Source: Gillisella vitis (GTDB lineage: Bacteria; Pseudomonadota; Alphaproteobacteria; Rhizobiales; Rhizobiaceae). From it: DNA of 64,000 nt. The stretch is from the NCBI GenBank assembly GCA_009744235.1, contig WPHV01000007.1, forward strand, positions 310,001 through 374,000. The letters run 5' to 3'. This document shows positions 19,261 through 27,649 of the stretch, piece by piece. The notes under the pieces are model-generated. The model searched no databases. It saw nothing but the letters and a program-made list of their open reading frames with translations, and was not told the origin of the DNA. The position numbers were made by a program, and so were the translations under genes. Positions within the stretch are counted from its first letter, which is position 1. Every line of letters starts with the position of its first letter.

Positions 19261-20208
19261 ATGGGTAATTCTGTGCTAAAGACGATGATTGACGCTGGGC
19301 CGATCATGCGCACCGTTTCGCTGCCTCGGGGCCGCCATAGCCTGCATACCATGCCGACAAGCACAGGCTATGAGGTGCGCAGCGATGCCACCTATGACTG
19401 GGATGGCAGGAAGCGTGGGCAAACACCGTTTACCGTTCTTCAGCACACGATCTCGGGTGCTGGAAACCTGCGCTATGAAAACAGCACCTATCGGGTCATG
19501 CCGGGCCAGACATTGCTGGTCCTGGTGCCGCATAATCATCGATATTGGCTGGAGCCAGGGGGGCGCTGGGAGTTCTTCTGGATCTCGATGAATGGCGAGG
19601 AAGCGCTGCGAATCCATAACGCGATCCTCACGGCCATGGGGCCTATTCTCACCCTGAACCAGCAGACCATCGAGCACCTTGCCGATTGCAGCCAACGTCT
19701 CATTGCCGGAGGCGCGGACACGCCGGGCCGGGCCTCGGCAATCGCCTATGAGGCCGCCATGGCGCTTTATGACGATGTTTTTGGCTCACATCCGAACTTG
19801 AGCGCGGAATATCGCACAATGCAGCATGTCATCGATCATATCTCGGCCAATCTGGATCAGTCTCTTTCCGTTGAGCAACTGGCGGCAGTGTCTGGTCTCA
19901 GCCGAGCCCATTTCTCACGGGTTTTTGCTGCGAGCGAAGGCATGCCGCCAGCGGAATTCGTGCTGCATAAACGTCTGAAAAGAGCGGTCAAACTGCTGAC
20001 AAAGGGCTCACATCTCTCCGTAAAGGAGATATCGACGATGTGCGGCTTCGAAGAGCCGAACTATTTCTCCAAGGTCTTCAGGCGTCATTTCGGTGCCAGC
20101 CCGACCGAATTCAGAACGACCGGAATGTACTCAAGCATGGTGAAAAGCGTTGTTGAGGCCGAAACAAAACCGGCTCGATTTCATATGCCGGACGTGCAGG
20201 AACCATGA
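19261..20208 (+). CDS. agpT: AraC-family activator of the alpha-galactoside operon (AgpT-like)
   Basis: A 315-residue AraC/XylS regulator. The N-terminal part is an AraC-type cupin-like ligand-binding domain (HTISGAGNLRYENSTYRVMP, QTLLVLVPHNHRYW), and the C-terminal 100 residues hold two helix-turn-helix motifs (LSVEQLAAVSGLSRAHFSRV and LSVKEISTMCGFEEPNYFSK). ATG 19261 is chosen as the first Met before the conserved domain; a GAGAGGT ribosome site sits 11 bases upstream. It is transcribed divergently from the GH4/agpABCD operon, matching the AgpT activator of alpha-galactoside uptake in S. meliloti, which is required for induction and is itself subject to catabolite control. Confidence 0.82.
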   Translation: MGNSVLKTMIDAGPIMRTVSLPRGRHSLHTMPTSTGYEVRSDATYDWDGRKRGQTPFTVLQHTISGAGNLRYENSTYRVMPGQTLLVLVPHNHRYWLEPGGRWEFFWISMNGEEALRIHNAILTAMGPILTLNQQTIEHLADCSQRLIAGGADTPGRASAIAYEAAMALYDDVFGSHPNLSAEYRTMQHVIDHISANLDQSLSVEQLAAVSGLSRAHFSRVFAASEGMPPAEFVLHKRLKRAVKLLTKGSHLSVKEISTMCGFEEPNYFSKVFRRHFGASPTEFRTTGMYSSMVKSVVEAETKPARFHMPDVQEP

Positions 20209-20290
20209 GGTGCAGGCGTTTTACACCATTGCCGTCGGGGCTTGTTGTCGCACGGCTACCGACCCGTGCGACAACAAGGATGATCAGCGC

Positions 20291-20686
20291 TTAGGGATGC
20301 GCAGGCCCATTCAACCGATCAATAACCTGAAGCAAGATATCGGCGCAGGCCTTCATCGGCTCATCGTCAGCGCATTTGATGTCGATCCTGGTCTCGCCAT
20401 CCTCAACCCGGAAATGGGCTGCTTTGGAAGGCGCTGGCGGTGGTGGTGGGCGATGGCCACGCGGACCCATCGGGCCTTCTGGGCCACGCGGCGGAGGTCC
20501 GGCACGCTCTTCCGGCCCGGCTGGCATGCCTGGTGGCGGCGGTGGTGGGGTTCCGGCATCGGCGTCGGGAGCCACGGCGCCCGCAATGGGTGGTGCTGGC
20601 GGCGGCGGCGGTGCTGGCGGCTGCTGGGCAAATGCGGTTCCGGCCAGTGCAGCAAGAGCGACGGCGGAAAGAATGTATCGTTTCAT
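20291..20686 (-). CDS. Small secreted proline-rich protein
   Basis: A 131-residue exported protein of unknown function. ATG 20686 starts a clear Sec signal (MKRYILSAVALAALAGTAFA, cleavage after AFA). The mature N-terminal 75 residues are low-complexity Pro/Gly/Ala with P-runs (PPAPPPPPAPP, GTPPPPPPGMP) and a GPEGPMGPRG stretch. The C-terminal 40 residues are ordered and contain two cysteines (IKCADDEPMKACADIL) that could form a disulfide. An upstream in-frame ATG at 20722 is unlikely because it would precede the signal. It lies downstream of the membrane OB-fold gene and next to the two-component genes; the GTTCAG tandem repeat lies in its promoter region. Confidence 0.75.
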   Translation of the reverse strand: MKRYILSAVALAALAGTAFAQQPPAPPPPPAPPIAGAVAPDADAGTPPPPPPGMPAGPEERAGPPPRGPEGPMGPRGHRPPPPPAPSKAAHFRVEDGETRIDIKCADDEPMKACADILLQVIDRLNGPAHP

Positions 20687-20735
20687 AGGATTTATCCTTT
20701 GGTGCGTTGAAAAGCGCATCACTTAACGTGACAAA

Positions 20736-20767
20736 CGACTTTTGGTTCAGGCGACTTTTGGTTCAGG
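20736..20767. repeat. Exact 16-bp tandem duplication carrying GGTTCAG, upstream of the proline-rich gene
   Basis: CGACTTTTGGTTCAGG occurs twice head to tail with no spacer (20736-20751, 20752-20767). Each unit contains GTTCAG, the hexamer found twice with 11-bp periodicity in front of the response-regulator gene (21465-21481). It lies between the OB-fold gene (ends 20788) and the proline-rich gene (starts 20686). Confidence 0.75.
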
Positions 20768-20787
20768 TTGCTGATGATCCAGGCAGT

Positions 20788-21285
20788 TCAGGGAGCAGGT
20801 TTATTGGCGAAGTCACCAAATGGTCTATGCGGCGGCGGACCTGGCGGGCCAAGAGCAGCTGTCTTCCCGCTGCTATCGACAAGGTAGCTCGCATGCACGA
20901 AGCCATCGTCAAACCGACCCTGGATGGTCACGACGTCATCCTTCGTGACAAGGCCGCCACCGTCTCCAGCCGGTCCGGTTTCGACCAGCGCCTTGCCGCT
21001 GTCGTCTTGCAGGATGAACTTGTTGCCGTAAATCTCGCTGACTTTTCCCTTGATGGTGACCAGGCTTGATGTCGGCATCGTTGAGATAGCAACAGGAGAC
21101 ATTGGAGCCATTTCGGGGGCGGGACGCACCAGCTTCATTGCACCGGCTCCCCCAACCGCGCCGATGGCGAGCGCCACGGCGATTGCGGGAAGAGCCATCC
21201 AGTATCGTTTTCGTCGCTCGTGCGGAGGAGCAGGCCTGCCGGCCTTTTCCGGATGCTCGTCGCTAGGATGTTCGACCGTCATCAT
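20788..21285 (-). CDS. Membrane-anchored OB-fold (BOF-like) protein
   Basis: A 165-residue protein of unknown function. A charged cytoplasmic N-terminus (HERRKRYW) leads into one transmembrane helix (MALPAIAVALAIGAVGGAGA, about 30-50). After a Pro/Met-rich linker, residues 72-130 form a small beta-barrel with the look of bacterial OB-fold/BOF domains (SLVTIKGKVSEIYGNKFILQ, DDVVTIQGRFDDGFVHASYL), which bind cations or small ligands in the periplasm. The C-terminus is proline-rich (GPPGPPPHRPFG), like its neighbour. It is divergent from the response regulator and probably belongs to the same stress circuit, possibly as target or modulator. Confidence 0.72.
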   Translation of the reverse strand: MMTVEHPSDEHPEKAGRPAPPHERRKRYWMALPAIAVALAIGAVGGAGAMKLVRPAPEMAPMSPVAISTMPTSSLVTIKGKVSEIYGNKFILQDDSGKALVETGPAGDGGGLVTKDDVVTIQGRFDDGFVHASYLVDSSGKTAALGPPGPPPHRPFGDFANKPAP

Positions 21286-21372
21286 TCATTCTCCTTGGTG
21301 ATTGACCAGAGCATTTCCGACTGCAAAACCGCTGCATGCTGTGTTGGAAATGGTCTAGGGTCTGTCATGTTC

Positions 21373-21417
21373 GTTTGTCTTTTCAGGAAAACCGGTTTCC
21401 ATTTCCCCTGACAAACT
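21373..21417. repeat. Dispersed palindromic intergenic repeat, copy 2
   Basis: It reads GTTTGTCTTTTCAGGAAAAC then CGGTTTCCATTTCCCCTGACAAACT; its reverse complement aligns nearly base for base with 44244-44289. It lies in the divergent region before the response-regulator gene. Confidence 0.65.
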
Positions 21418-21452
21418 CCAGGGATATCTACACTTCCTCTGCCGTTACCCCG

Positions 21453-21481
21453 CTGAACCTTCTGGTTCAGATTCAGTTCAG
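21453..21481. promoter_or_regulatory. Candidate response-regulator binding site (GTTCAG repeats)
   Basis: A perfect palindrome CTGAACC-TTCT-GGTTCAG (21453-21470) overlaps a direct repeat GTTCAG-ATTCA-GTTCAG (21465-21481), 50 bases before the response-regulator ATG. Hexamers spaced 11 bp are the usual recognition pattern of OmpR/PhoP-type regulators, so autoregulation is plausible. Confidence 0.5.
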
Positions 21482-21530
21482 CCATTTTCGATAAGTCTGG
21501 CTCTTCTCCTACAAATGAAAGTTAGGTCTC

Positions 21531-22199
21531 ATGCGCGTACTGCTCGTCGAAGACGATGAAGACCTGAGTGGCCGGATCGCCACTGCGCTCAGGTCGGAGA
21601 ACTTCGTGGTCGACATCGCCCGCAATGGCGAGGACGCTCTCCATGCCGGACTGACCGAGTTGTTCGACATTGCCGTGCTTGATCTCGGGTTACCGAAGAT
21701 CGATGGCGTCACGGTTCTGAAGGGCTGGCGCGAAAGCGAACGCAATCTCCCCGTCCTTGTCCTGACGGCGCGTGACGGCTGGCCGGACAAGGTATCGAGC
21801 TTCAAGGCCGGTGCCGACGACTTCCTTGCAAAGCCGTTCAAAATTGAAGAGCTGGTGCTGAGGCTGCGGGCCTTGGTGCGCCGGGCAACCGGCCATGCTT
21901 CTTCACGCATTTGCTGTGGCGCGCTGATGTTTGATGCTCAACTCGGAACGTTTGAGCTGAATGGGCTTCCAGTCAAACTGACTGCGCTGGAATGGCGGGT
22001 CCTGTCATGCCTCATGCTCAGGAAGGAGATGGTTGTTGATCGGCGCGAGCTGAATGAGCGGGTTTACGACGGAGACGCTGAGGTGGATTCCAACTCCATC
22101 GAAGTCATCATCGCAAGGCTGCGCAAAAAGCTTGGTTCGGACATTATCGAGACCGTCCGAGGTCGAGGCTATATGCTGACAGCGGCGGGGCAGCCATGA
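21531..22199 (+). CDS. OmpR/PhoP-type response regulator (FeuP-like)
   Basis: A 222-residue response regulator. The receiver domain has the acidic pocket VEDDED, phospho-Asp51 in VLDLGLP, Thr in VLTARD and the Lys of AKPFKIEEL. The C-terminal winged helix has VDSNSIEVIIARLRKKLG and ETVRGRGYML. The sequence is close in style to the FeuP/PhoP group of alphaproteobacteria. Its stop overlaps the kinase start (ATGA at 22196-22199), showing a co-translated pair. Confidence 0.92.
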   Translation: MRVLLVEDDEDLSGRIATALRSENFVVDIARNGEDALHAGLTELFDIAVLDLGLPKIDGVTVLKGWRESERNLPVLVLTARDGWPDKVSSFKAGADDFLAKPFKIEELVLRLRALVRRATGHASSRICCGALMFDAQLGTFELNGLPVKLTALEWRVLSCLMLRKEMVVDRRELNERVYDGDAEVDSNSIEVIIARLRKKLGSDIIETVRGRGYMLTAAGQP

Positions 22200-23566
22200 T
22201 ATTTCCGGCGCTTAATCGGCCCAGATCAATCGCCGGACGACTGCTGATTTTCTCCGGTGTCTTCGTCACTCTGGCCCTCGTGGTGGCGTCTGTCGTTCTC
22301 TGGTTGGCGCTCAAAACCGTTATCCGCGAGCAGATCGATCAGCGCCTCGACACGCAGATCAGCGCGCTGGCCAGTGCGGTGGTGCGGGATGAGGGCGGCA
22401 GGCTCACGCTTTCCACACCGCTGGATGCACCGCCTTTCGATCGCCCCGGATCAGGCTGGTATTGGCAGATCGAGAGCATGGGGCAGCAGCTCACCTCGCG
22501 TTCGCTTTTGGGTGGAACCATAGACACTCCGCCACCAAGCCAAGATTTCTTCCAGATGATCACCGCGACGCCTACCCCTGGAGAGGGTCATGATCACGGG
22601 CGAAAGCTCTATTTGCGTCAGACCACCCGTGATGTCGGTGGCGCCATCATGACGATTACATTGTCCGCGCCTCAGGCAGCGCTCGCTGATCCCGCTGTTC
22701 GCGCCTTGCTATGGTTGGCACCCAGTATGCTGCTGTTGGGTGCTGTGCTGATGATCGGTACGCTGTGGCAGATCCGCTTTGGCCTGCGCCCTCTTACATC
22801 GATGGCTGCCGACATCGACGCCATCAACCGTGGAGAAAGGTCTCGGCTTCCCGATATACCCATCATCGAACTCGCGCCACTGGCATCAAAGACCAATGCG
22901 TTGATTGAGGTCAACGAGGAGAGACTTGCCGCAACCCGCATTCAGTTTGCCAATCTGGCGCACGGATTGAAGACACCCGTCGCCAGCCTGTTGCTCGCGC
23001 TTGATAGCGGCAATGATCAGGACGGCGCGCTGCGCGACCTCGTCGCCAGAATAGACAACAGGATCAAGCACCATCTCAGTGCCGCCCGTCGGGTGATGGC
23101 ATCGGCAAACATAGTTGCGCGCACCAATGTGGCTCAGTCAATTGCCGACGTCTATGGAGCGATCAGCCTTATCCATGCGGATCGTGGGATTAGCTTTCAA
23201 ACGGAAGTGGCGGACGGATTGTGTGTCGCCTGCGACGACAAGGATGTCGAGGAAATGTTTGGCAACCTGATCGACAATGCCTTCAAATGGGCATCGGCGC
23301 ATGTTTCAGTTCTTGCTGTGCGGGACGGCTCCATGGTGAGAATCAGCGTCGAAGACGATGGCCCCGGCATTCCCTTGGAGCGTCTCCATACAGTTCTCCT
23401 GCCGGGCGTTCGGGAAGATGAACGGGTTCCAGGCGATGGTTTTGGTCTGACTATTGTAACGGAAATGGCTGGTCTCTACGGGGGATCGTTTGAACTACAG
23501 CAGATTGCCCCGACTGGCTTGCGTGCGGTGCTTGCACTTCCAGCTGCCAAAGGTTCCGTCCAATAA
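22196..23566 (+). CDS. Sensor histidine kinase, FeuQ/PhoQ-like
   Basis: A 456-residue membrane kinase. Two membrane helices (about 17-40 and 172-195) bracket a periplasmic domain of about 130 residues; a HAMP-like segment follows (LRPLTSMAADIDAINRG). The H box is FANLAHGLKTPVASLLLAL, the N box MFGNLIDNAFKWA, and the G boxes EDDGPGIPLERL and GDGFGLTIV. The partner is the overlapping response-regulator gene. The signal is unknown; the neighbouring periplasmic OB-fold and proline-rich proteins suggest envelope sensing. Confidence 0.92.
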   Translation: MIFPALNRPRSIAGRLLIFSGVFVTLALVVASVVLWLALKTVIREQIDQRLDTQISALASAVVRDEGGRLTLSTPLDAPPFDRPGSGWYWQIESMGQQLTSRSLLGGTIDTPPPSQDFFQMITATPTPGEGHDHGRKLYLRQTTRDVGGAIMTITLSAPQAALADPAVRALLWLAPSMLLLGAVLMIGTLWQIRFGLRPLTSMAADIDAINRGERSRLPDIPIIELAPLASKTNALIEVNEERLAATRIQFANLAHGLKTPVASLLLALDSGNDQDGALRDLVARIDNRIKHHLSAARRVMASANIVARTNVAQSIADVYGAISLIHADRGISFQTEVADGLCVACDDKDVEEMFGNLIDNAFKWASAHVSVLAVRDGSMVRISVEDDGPGIPLERLHTVLLPGVREDERVPGDGFGLTIVTEMAGLYGGSFELQQIAPTGLRAVLALPAAKGSVQ

Positions 23567-23685
23567 CCCGATGAAATGGCGCTTCTCTTGACTGGTCAAC
23601 CAATCGTGACGGCTGACGCATTTTCTGCAAGGGACCCCTATCCAAATTCCTTGCCGACCGTAGCGGTAAAGCCATATAAGGCAGC

Positions 23686-24294
23686 ATGACCTCTGATTCA
23701 AAGATTTTTGTTGGCCTACGGTCGACGCGTAAAAAGCCTGCTCCAGACCGTGGATCGACAGGTCCGAAATGCCAATGGGATGGCTGCGACAAGGCTGGAA
23801 CGCATCGCGCTCCTGTCGGCCAAATTGCCGAGGGCCTCTATCTGCTGTTCTGTGCCGATCATGTGAAAACCTATACCAAAGGTTACAATTTCGCACCCAA
23901 TCTGTCCGACCCTGTAACAGCGCGCTATCAGAAGGATGCGGCGAGCGGCAAGTTGCAGACGTGGGGAACCAGCGTCAATAAACCGTCGGAAATTCCGCTC
24001 CCTTCCACGGCCCGCTCCGGCTCGGCAAAGGCGACAAACGCACGTAAAAGTGCTGCACAACGCCAAGCGGAAAAATTGGATACTCAGCGTCGTAAGCTCA
24101 AGGTGCTGGAAGCGAAGGCTTTCGAGACGCTTGGCCTTTCGCCGGATGCAACGCCGGAAGAGATCAGAAGCCGTTATAAGCAGAAGCTCAAAATGCACCA
24201 TCCGGATGCAAATAACGGCGATCGAAACTCCGAGGATAAGCTTCAGGCTTCGATCGACGCCCATAAAATCCTTAAGCTCAACGGATTTTGTTGA
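23686..24294 (+). CDS. J-domain (DnaJ-like) protein
   Basis: A 202-residue cytoplasmic protein. The C-terminal 55 residues are a J domain: AFETLGLSPDATPEEIRSRY, KQKLKMHHPDANN with the invariant HPD, and the last helix LQASIDAHKILKLNGFC. The N-terminal half (KCQWDGCDKAGTHRAPVG, LYLLFCADHVKTYTKGYNF) carries spaced Cys/His residues that might bind a metal. Proteins with this layout are common in rhizobia and presumably recruit an Hsp70, with unknown clients. The gene stands alone between the two-component pair and the sugar dehydrogenase, with which it converges. Confidence 0.88.
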   Translation: MTSDSKIFVGLRSTRKKPAPDRGSTGPKCQWDGCDKAGTHRAPVGQIAEGLYLLFCADHVKTYTKGYNFAPNLSDPVTARYQKDAASGKLQTWGTSVNKPSEIPLPSTARSGSAKATNARKSAAQRQAEKLDTQRRKLKVLEAKAFETLGLSPDATPEEIRSRYKQKLKMHHPDANNGDRNSEDKLQASIDAHKILKLNGFC

Positions 24295-24360
24295 GTGTAG
24301 GACACGAAAGAACAGGCAGATTCAAGTGCGGCCTGTCTCCTGAATTGCCAACCCCTGAAC

Positions 24361-25374
24361 CTAGCCAATCTCCAGGATGGCCTTGATCACACCGGCTTGC
24401 GGGTCGGACCAATCCTGGAAAAGCTTGACGCCATCATCAAGGTGGCCGGTATGGGTGTTCAGGGCTCGCGTCGGCACCTTGCCGGCCTCGATCTGGCGGA
24501 CGACTTCGGCGAAATCGTCCGGTTGGGCATTGCGGCTGGCGATTAGCGTTGCCTCGCGCTTGTGGAATTCCGGATCAGAGAAGGTGATGTCCTGGCGAAC
24601 GACGGAGAGCAGGACGTAGCGTGCGCCATGGGCGAGGAAATTGAAACCGCGCTGCATCGGAATGGCATTGCCGGTGGCATCGATCACCACGTCGAAACCA
24701 TCGCCACCCGTTATCCTTTCAACTTCAGCCTCGGCCGACGCATCTGCAAACAGCGATTGATCCGCCATAAGGCGGTCCACGGCGAAGGCCAGGCGATCCT
24801 CGCGGGTATCCATCACCGTCACATGCGCGCCTCTTGCCTTGGCAAAGATGATGGCCGACATGCCGATCGGGCCGGAGCCGGTGACGAGAACACGATCCTG
24901 GCGTCCGATGTTTCCGCGTTTCACCCCATGGGCGCCGATGGCCAGAAACTCGATCATCGCCGCATCCGCAAGTGAAATGCCGCCCGTCGGGATGACATTC
25001 TCTTCCGGCACGCTCACATATTCGGCCATGCCGCCATCACAGTGAACCCCAAGAACCCGGATGTTCTGGCAGGCATTCGACAGACCCTTGCGGCAGGCGT
25101 GGCAGGCGCCGCAGGACAGGTAGGGGACAATATAGACGGGATCGCCGGTCTTCAACCGGCTGCCTGCGGGCGCCTCCGCAACCGTTCCCGACAATTCATG
25201 TCCCATAACCCGAGGATATTCCAGAAAGGGATGCTTGCCCGCATAGATGTGAAAATCCGTGCCGCAGATACCGACATGGCGGACCCGCACAAGAACCTCG
25301 TTCTCTGCCCGCGGGGGTGGCGCACGCTCGATAAGAGAGAGACGGCCGGGCTCGTCGCATATGAGAGCTTTCAT
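24361..25374 (-). CDS. Zn-dependent medium-chain alcohol dehydrogenase, sugar-acid type
   Basis: A 337-residue NAD(P)-dependent dehydrogenase. Catalytic zinc ligands lie in GICGTDFHIY and MGHELSG; the structural zinc Cys4 lobe is CGACHACRKGLSNAC; the cofactor motif is VTGSGPIGMSAI near 165. It is the last gene of the fucose-type operon, 53 bases after the dehydratase. In that context the likely substrate is 2-keto-3-deoxy-L-fuconate (oxidised at C4) or L-fucose itself. In other bacteria the first of these steps is done by an SDR, so this assignment is inferred from position only. Confidence 0.85.
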   Translation of the reverse strand: MKALICDEPGRLSLIERAPPPRAENEVLVRVRHVGICGTDFHIYAGKHPFLEYPRVMGHELSGTVAEAPAGSRLKTGDPVYIVPYLSCGACHACRKGLSNACQNIRVLGVHCDGGMAEYVSVPEENVIPTGGISLADAAMIEFLAIGAHGVKRGNIGRQDRVLVTGSGPIGMSAIIFAKARGAHVTVMDTREDRLAFAVDRLMADQSLFADASAEAEVERITGGDGFDVVIDATGNAIPMQRGFNFLAHGARYVLLSVVRQDITFSDPEFHKREATLIASRNAQPDDFAEVVRQIEAGKVPTRALNTHTGHLDDGVKLFQDWSDPQAGVIKAILEIG

Positions 25375-25427
25375 CGGGATGTCCTTTATTCAGTGGATGA
25401 CGGGTCGTGTGTTGGGAAACTGACGCG

Positions 25428-26717
25428 TCAGACTGCCTTTGGCGTGGGGAATGTATAGGCAGCAATCGATTCCGGCTTCATCTCGATGGAGAAGCCGGGG
25501 CGGGATGGCGGCATGTAGGCGGCGTTGCGGATGACGCAGGGATCGATGAAGTGTTCGTGCAGATGGTCTACATATTCGATCACGCGGCCCTCTCTGGTGC
25601 CGGAGACCGCGATGTAGTCGATCATCGAAAGATGCTGGACATATTCACAGAGCCCGACGCCGCCGGCATGCGGCCAGACCGGCTTTTCATATTTCGCCGC
25701 CAGCAACAGCACGGCCAGAACTTCGTTAAGCCCGCCCATGCGGCAGGAATCGATCTGCACGATGTCAATCGCCCCCTCGGTGATGAACTGCTTGAACATG
25801 ATACGGTTCTGGCACATTTCGCCGGTTGCGACCTTGATCGGCGCAATCGCATCGCGGATCTTGCGATGGCCTGCCACATCGTCCGGGCTGGTTGGCTCCT
25901 CGATGAAGAAGGGTTTGGCAAAGGCGAGCTTTTTCATCCAGTCGATGGCCTGGCCGACTTCCCAGACCTGATTGGCATCGACCATTAGATAACGATCCGG
26001 CCCGATCACCTCGCGGGCAATCGTCAGGCGGCGAATGTCATCCTCAAGATCACGCCCAACCTTCATCTTGATATGATCGAAGCCCTGGTCGATGGCGTCC
26101 TGTGCCAGACGGCGCAGCTTGTCATCGTCATATCCCAGCCATCCGGCTGAGGTCGTGTAGCAGGGATAGCCTTGCCTTTCGAGAAGCGCGATGCGGTCGG
26201 CCTTGCCGTCTTCCGCCTTGCGCAGGATAGCGACAGCCTCTTCGCGGGTCAGTGCATCGGTGAGATAGCGATAATCGACGATGTCGGCGATCTCCTCCGG
26301 TGACATGGTCGATACGAACTGCCACACCGGCAGACCGGCCTGCTTTGCCATGGCATCCCAGAAGGCATTGACGACAGCGCCTGTTGCCAGATGCATGGCA
26401 CCCTTGTCGGGTCCGATCCACCGCAACTGGCTATCGCCGGTCAGCTTTCGCCAGAACTGGCCAGGTGCTGCGCGCACGTCGTCCAGATCCACGCCCACCA
26501 CCAGATGGCGCATGGCCTTAATTGCCATGCAGCAGATATCGTTGCCGCGGCCAATGGTAAAGGTGAGACCATGGCCTTCCAGGCCAGGCTCATCGGTTTC
26601 AAGAACCACATAGGCTGCCGAATAGTCCGGGTCCGGGTTCATGGCATCGGAGCCGTCGAGGCTTGCGGATGTCGGAAAGCGCAGGTCGAAAACATTGAGA
26701 TCGGTAATGCGGGTCAT
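25428..26717 (-). CDS. L-fuconate dehydratase (enolase superfamily)
   Basis: A 429-residue member of the mandelate-racemase group. ATG 26717 (MTRITDLNVFDLRFPTS) is chosen because the conserved FucD N-terminus, including SLDGSDAMNPDPDYSAAYVV, starts there. Catalytic elements: the KxK-like motif IKMKVGRD, metal ligands in MVDANQVW, IEEPTSPDD and ATGEMCQN, and the general base in WPHAGGVGL. The family reaction is L-fuconate to 2-keto-3-deoxy-L-fuconate plus water, requiring Mg. Upstream lactonase and reductase genes fit this route. Confidence 0.88.
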   Translation of the reverse strand: MTRITDLNVFDLRFPTSASLDGSDAMNPDPDYSAAYVVLETDEPGLEGHGLTFTIGRGNDICCMAIKAMRHLVVGVDLDDVRAAPGQFWRKLTGDSQLRWIGPDKGAMHLATGAVVNAFWDAMAKQAGLPVWQFVSTMSPEEIADIVDYRYLTDALTREEAVAILRKAEDGKADRIALLERQGYPCYTTSAGWLGYDDDKLRRLAQDAIDQGFDHIKMKVGRDLEDDIRRLTIAREVIGPDRYLMVDANQVWEVGQAIDWMKKLAFAKPFFIEEPTSPDDVAGHRKIRDAIAPIKVATGEMCQNRIMFKQFITEGAIDIVQIDSCRMGGLNEVLAVLLLAAKYEKPVWPHAGGVGLCEYVQHLSMIDYIAVSGTREGRVIEYVDHLHEHFIDPCVIRNAAYMPPSRPGFSIEMKPESIAAYTFPTPKAV

Positions 26718-26834
26718 ATCAGCCTCTCGGGCAGGTCTGCAAAGCGGTGATGCGCTTTCGAGCCGGGCCTGCAAATTGAAACAAGCATTGGTGCCTTCTT
26801 CAGTTCATTTAAAAGACGGGTCATTATTCGTACC

Positions 26835-27647
26835 TCAAAGGCCATAGAAGCGGCGGGCGTTTTCACAAAACACCCGATCATGCGCGGCTTCCGGCACGAT
26901 GGCGCGGGCCTGGGCAAACCAGCTTTGGTAATCGCTGGCGAGGTTCAGTACCGGCCAGTCGCTTCCCCACATCACCCGGTCCGGCCCGAAGAGATCGAGG
27001 ATCGTCTCGGCATAGGGACGAATGGCTTCGGGCTGCTGCGAACCGGCTTCGGTCAGCAGGCCGGACAGTTTGCATGAGATGTTTTCCAGATCGGCAAGCC
27101 GCGTCATGGCCTTGCGCCAGTCGCTGTAGAGCCCTTGCGCGATGACGGGTTTTGCGCCGTGATCTATGACGATAGGCAGAGCGGGATGACGGCGCGCAAA
27201 CCTTTCCAATGGCGCGAGGTGGCGGGGCAGAACCAGCGCATCGAAGGTGAGACCCGAAGCCAGCATCGCCCCGATGGCCGGGTCGAGTGCGGGATCGTCG
27301 ATCCAGTCATCCTCGGCAATATCCTGCACCATGGGGCGCAGGCCCTTCAGCTTCGGATACGTCGCCAGTTCCGTGATGACGGTGGCTGCATCCGCCGACT
27401 TCAGGTCAACCCAGCCCACCACGCCGAGAATGAAATCATGGTGTTGCGCTAGATCCAGCAGGAATCGCGTATCATCGATGCTCGGCAGTGATTGAACCAG
27501 AACCGTCCCCCCAACGCCCGTCGCAGCGAGCTGCGGCTCTAAATCTACCGTCCCGAAGTCCCGGTAGATGGCGGCAAGCTCCGGTGGGGGCCATTGGCCT
27601 TGCCGGTTTTTCATGAGCCAGAAATGCTGATGTGCATCGATGATCAT
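26835..27647 (-). CDS. Amidohydrolase-2 family sugar lactonase, probable L-fucono-1,5-lactonase
   Basis: A 270-residue TIM-barrel hydrolase. ATG 27647 begins MIIDAHQHFW, the metal-binding start of the family; earlier in-frame codons are not conserved. Other elements are FILGVVGWVDLKS, LKGLRPMVQDI, PIVIDHGAKP and MWGSDWPVLNL (the distal Asp). Members of this group open sugar-acid lactones such as L-fucono-1,5-lactone. It lies 2 bases after the aldo-keto reductase gene, which would make the lactone. Confidence 0.86.
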   Translation of the reverse strand: MIIDAHQHFWLMKNRQGQWPPPELAAIYRDFGTVDLEPQLAATGVGGTVLVQSLPSIDDTRFLLDLAQHHDFILGVVGWVDLKSADAATVITELATYPKLKGLRPMVQDIAEDDWIDDPALDPAIGAMLASGLTFDALVLPRHLAPLERFARRHPALPIVIDHGAKPVIAQGLYSDWRKAMTRLADLENISCKLSGLLTEAGSQQPEAIRPYAETILDLFGPDRVMWGSDWPVLNLASDYQSWFAQARAIVPEAAHDRVFCENARRFYGL

Positions 27648-27649
27648 GG

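Noticed and set aside
20376..20726. Glycine-rich plus-strand frame (GGGGGRWPRG, GGGGGAGG)
   Set aside because: It is the exact antisense of the proline-rich gene; the minus strand has a signal peptide and sensible ends, this frame has neither.
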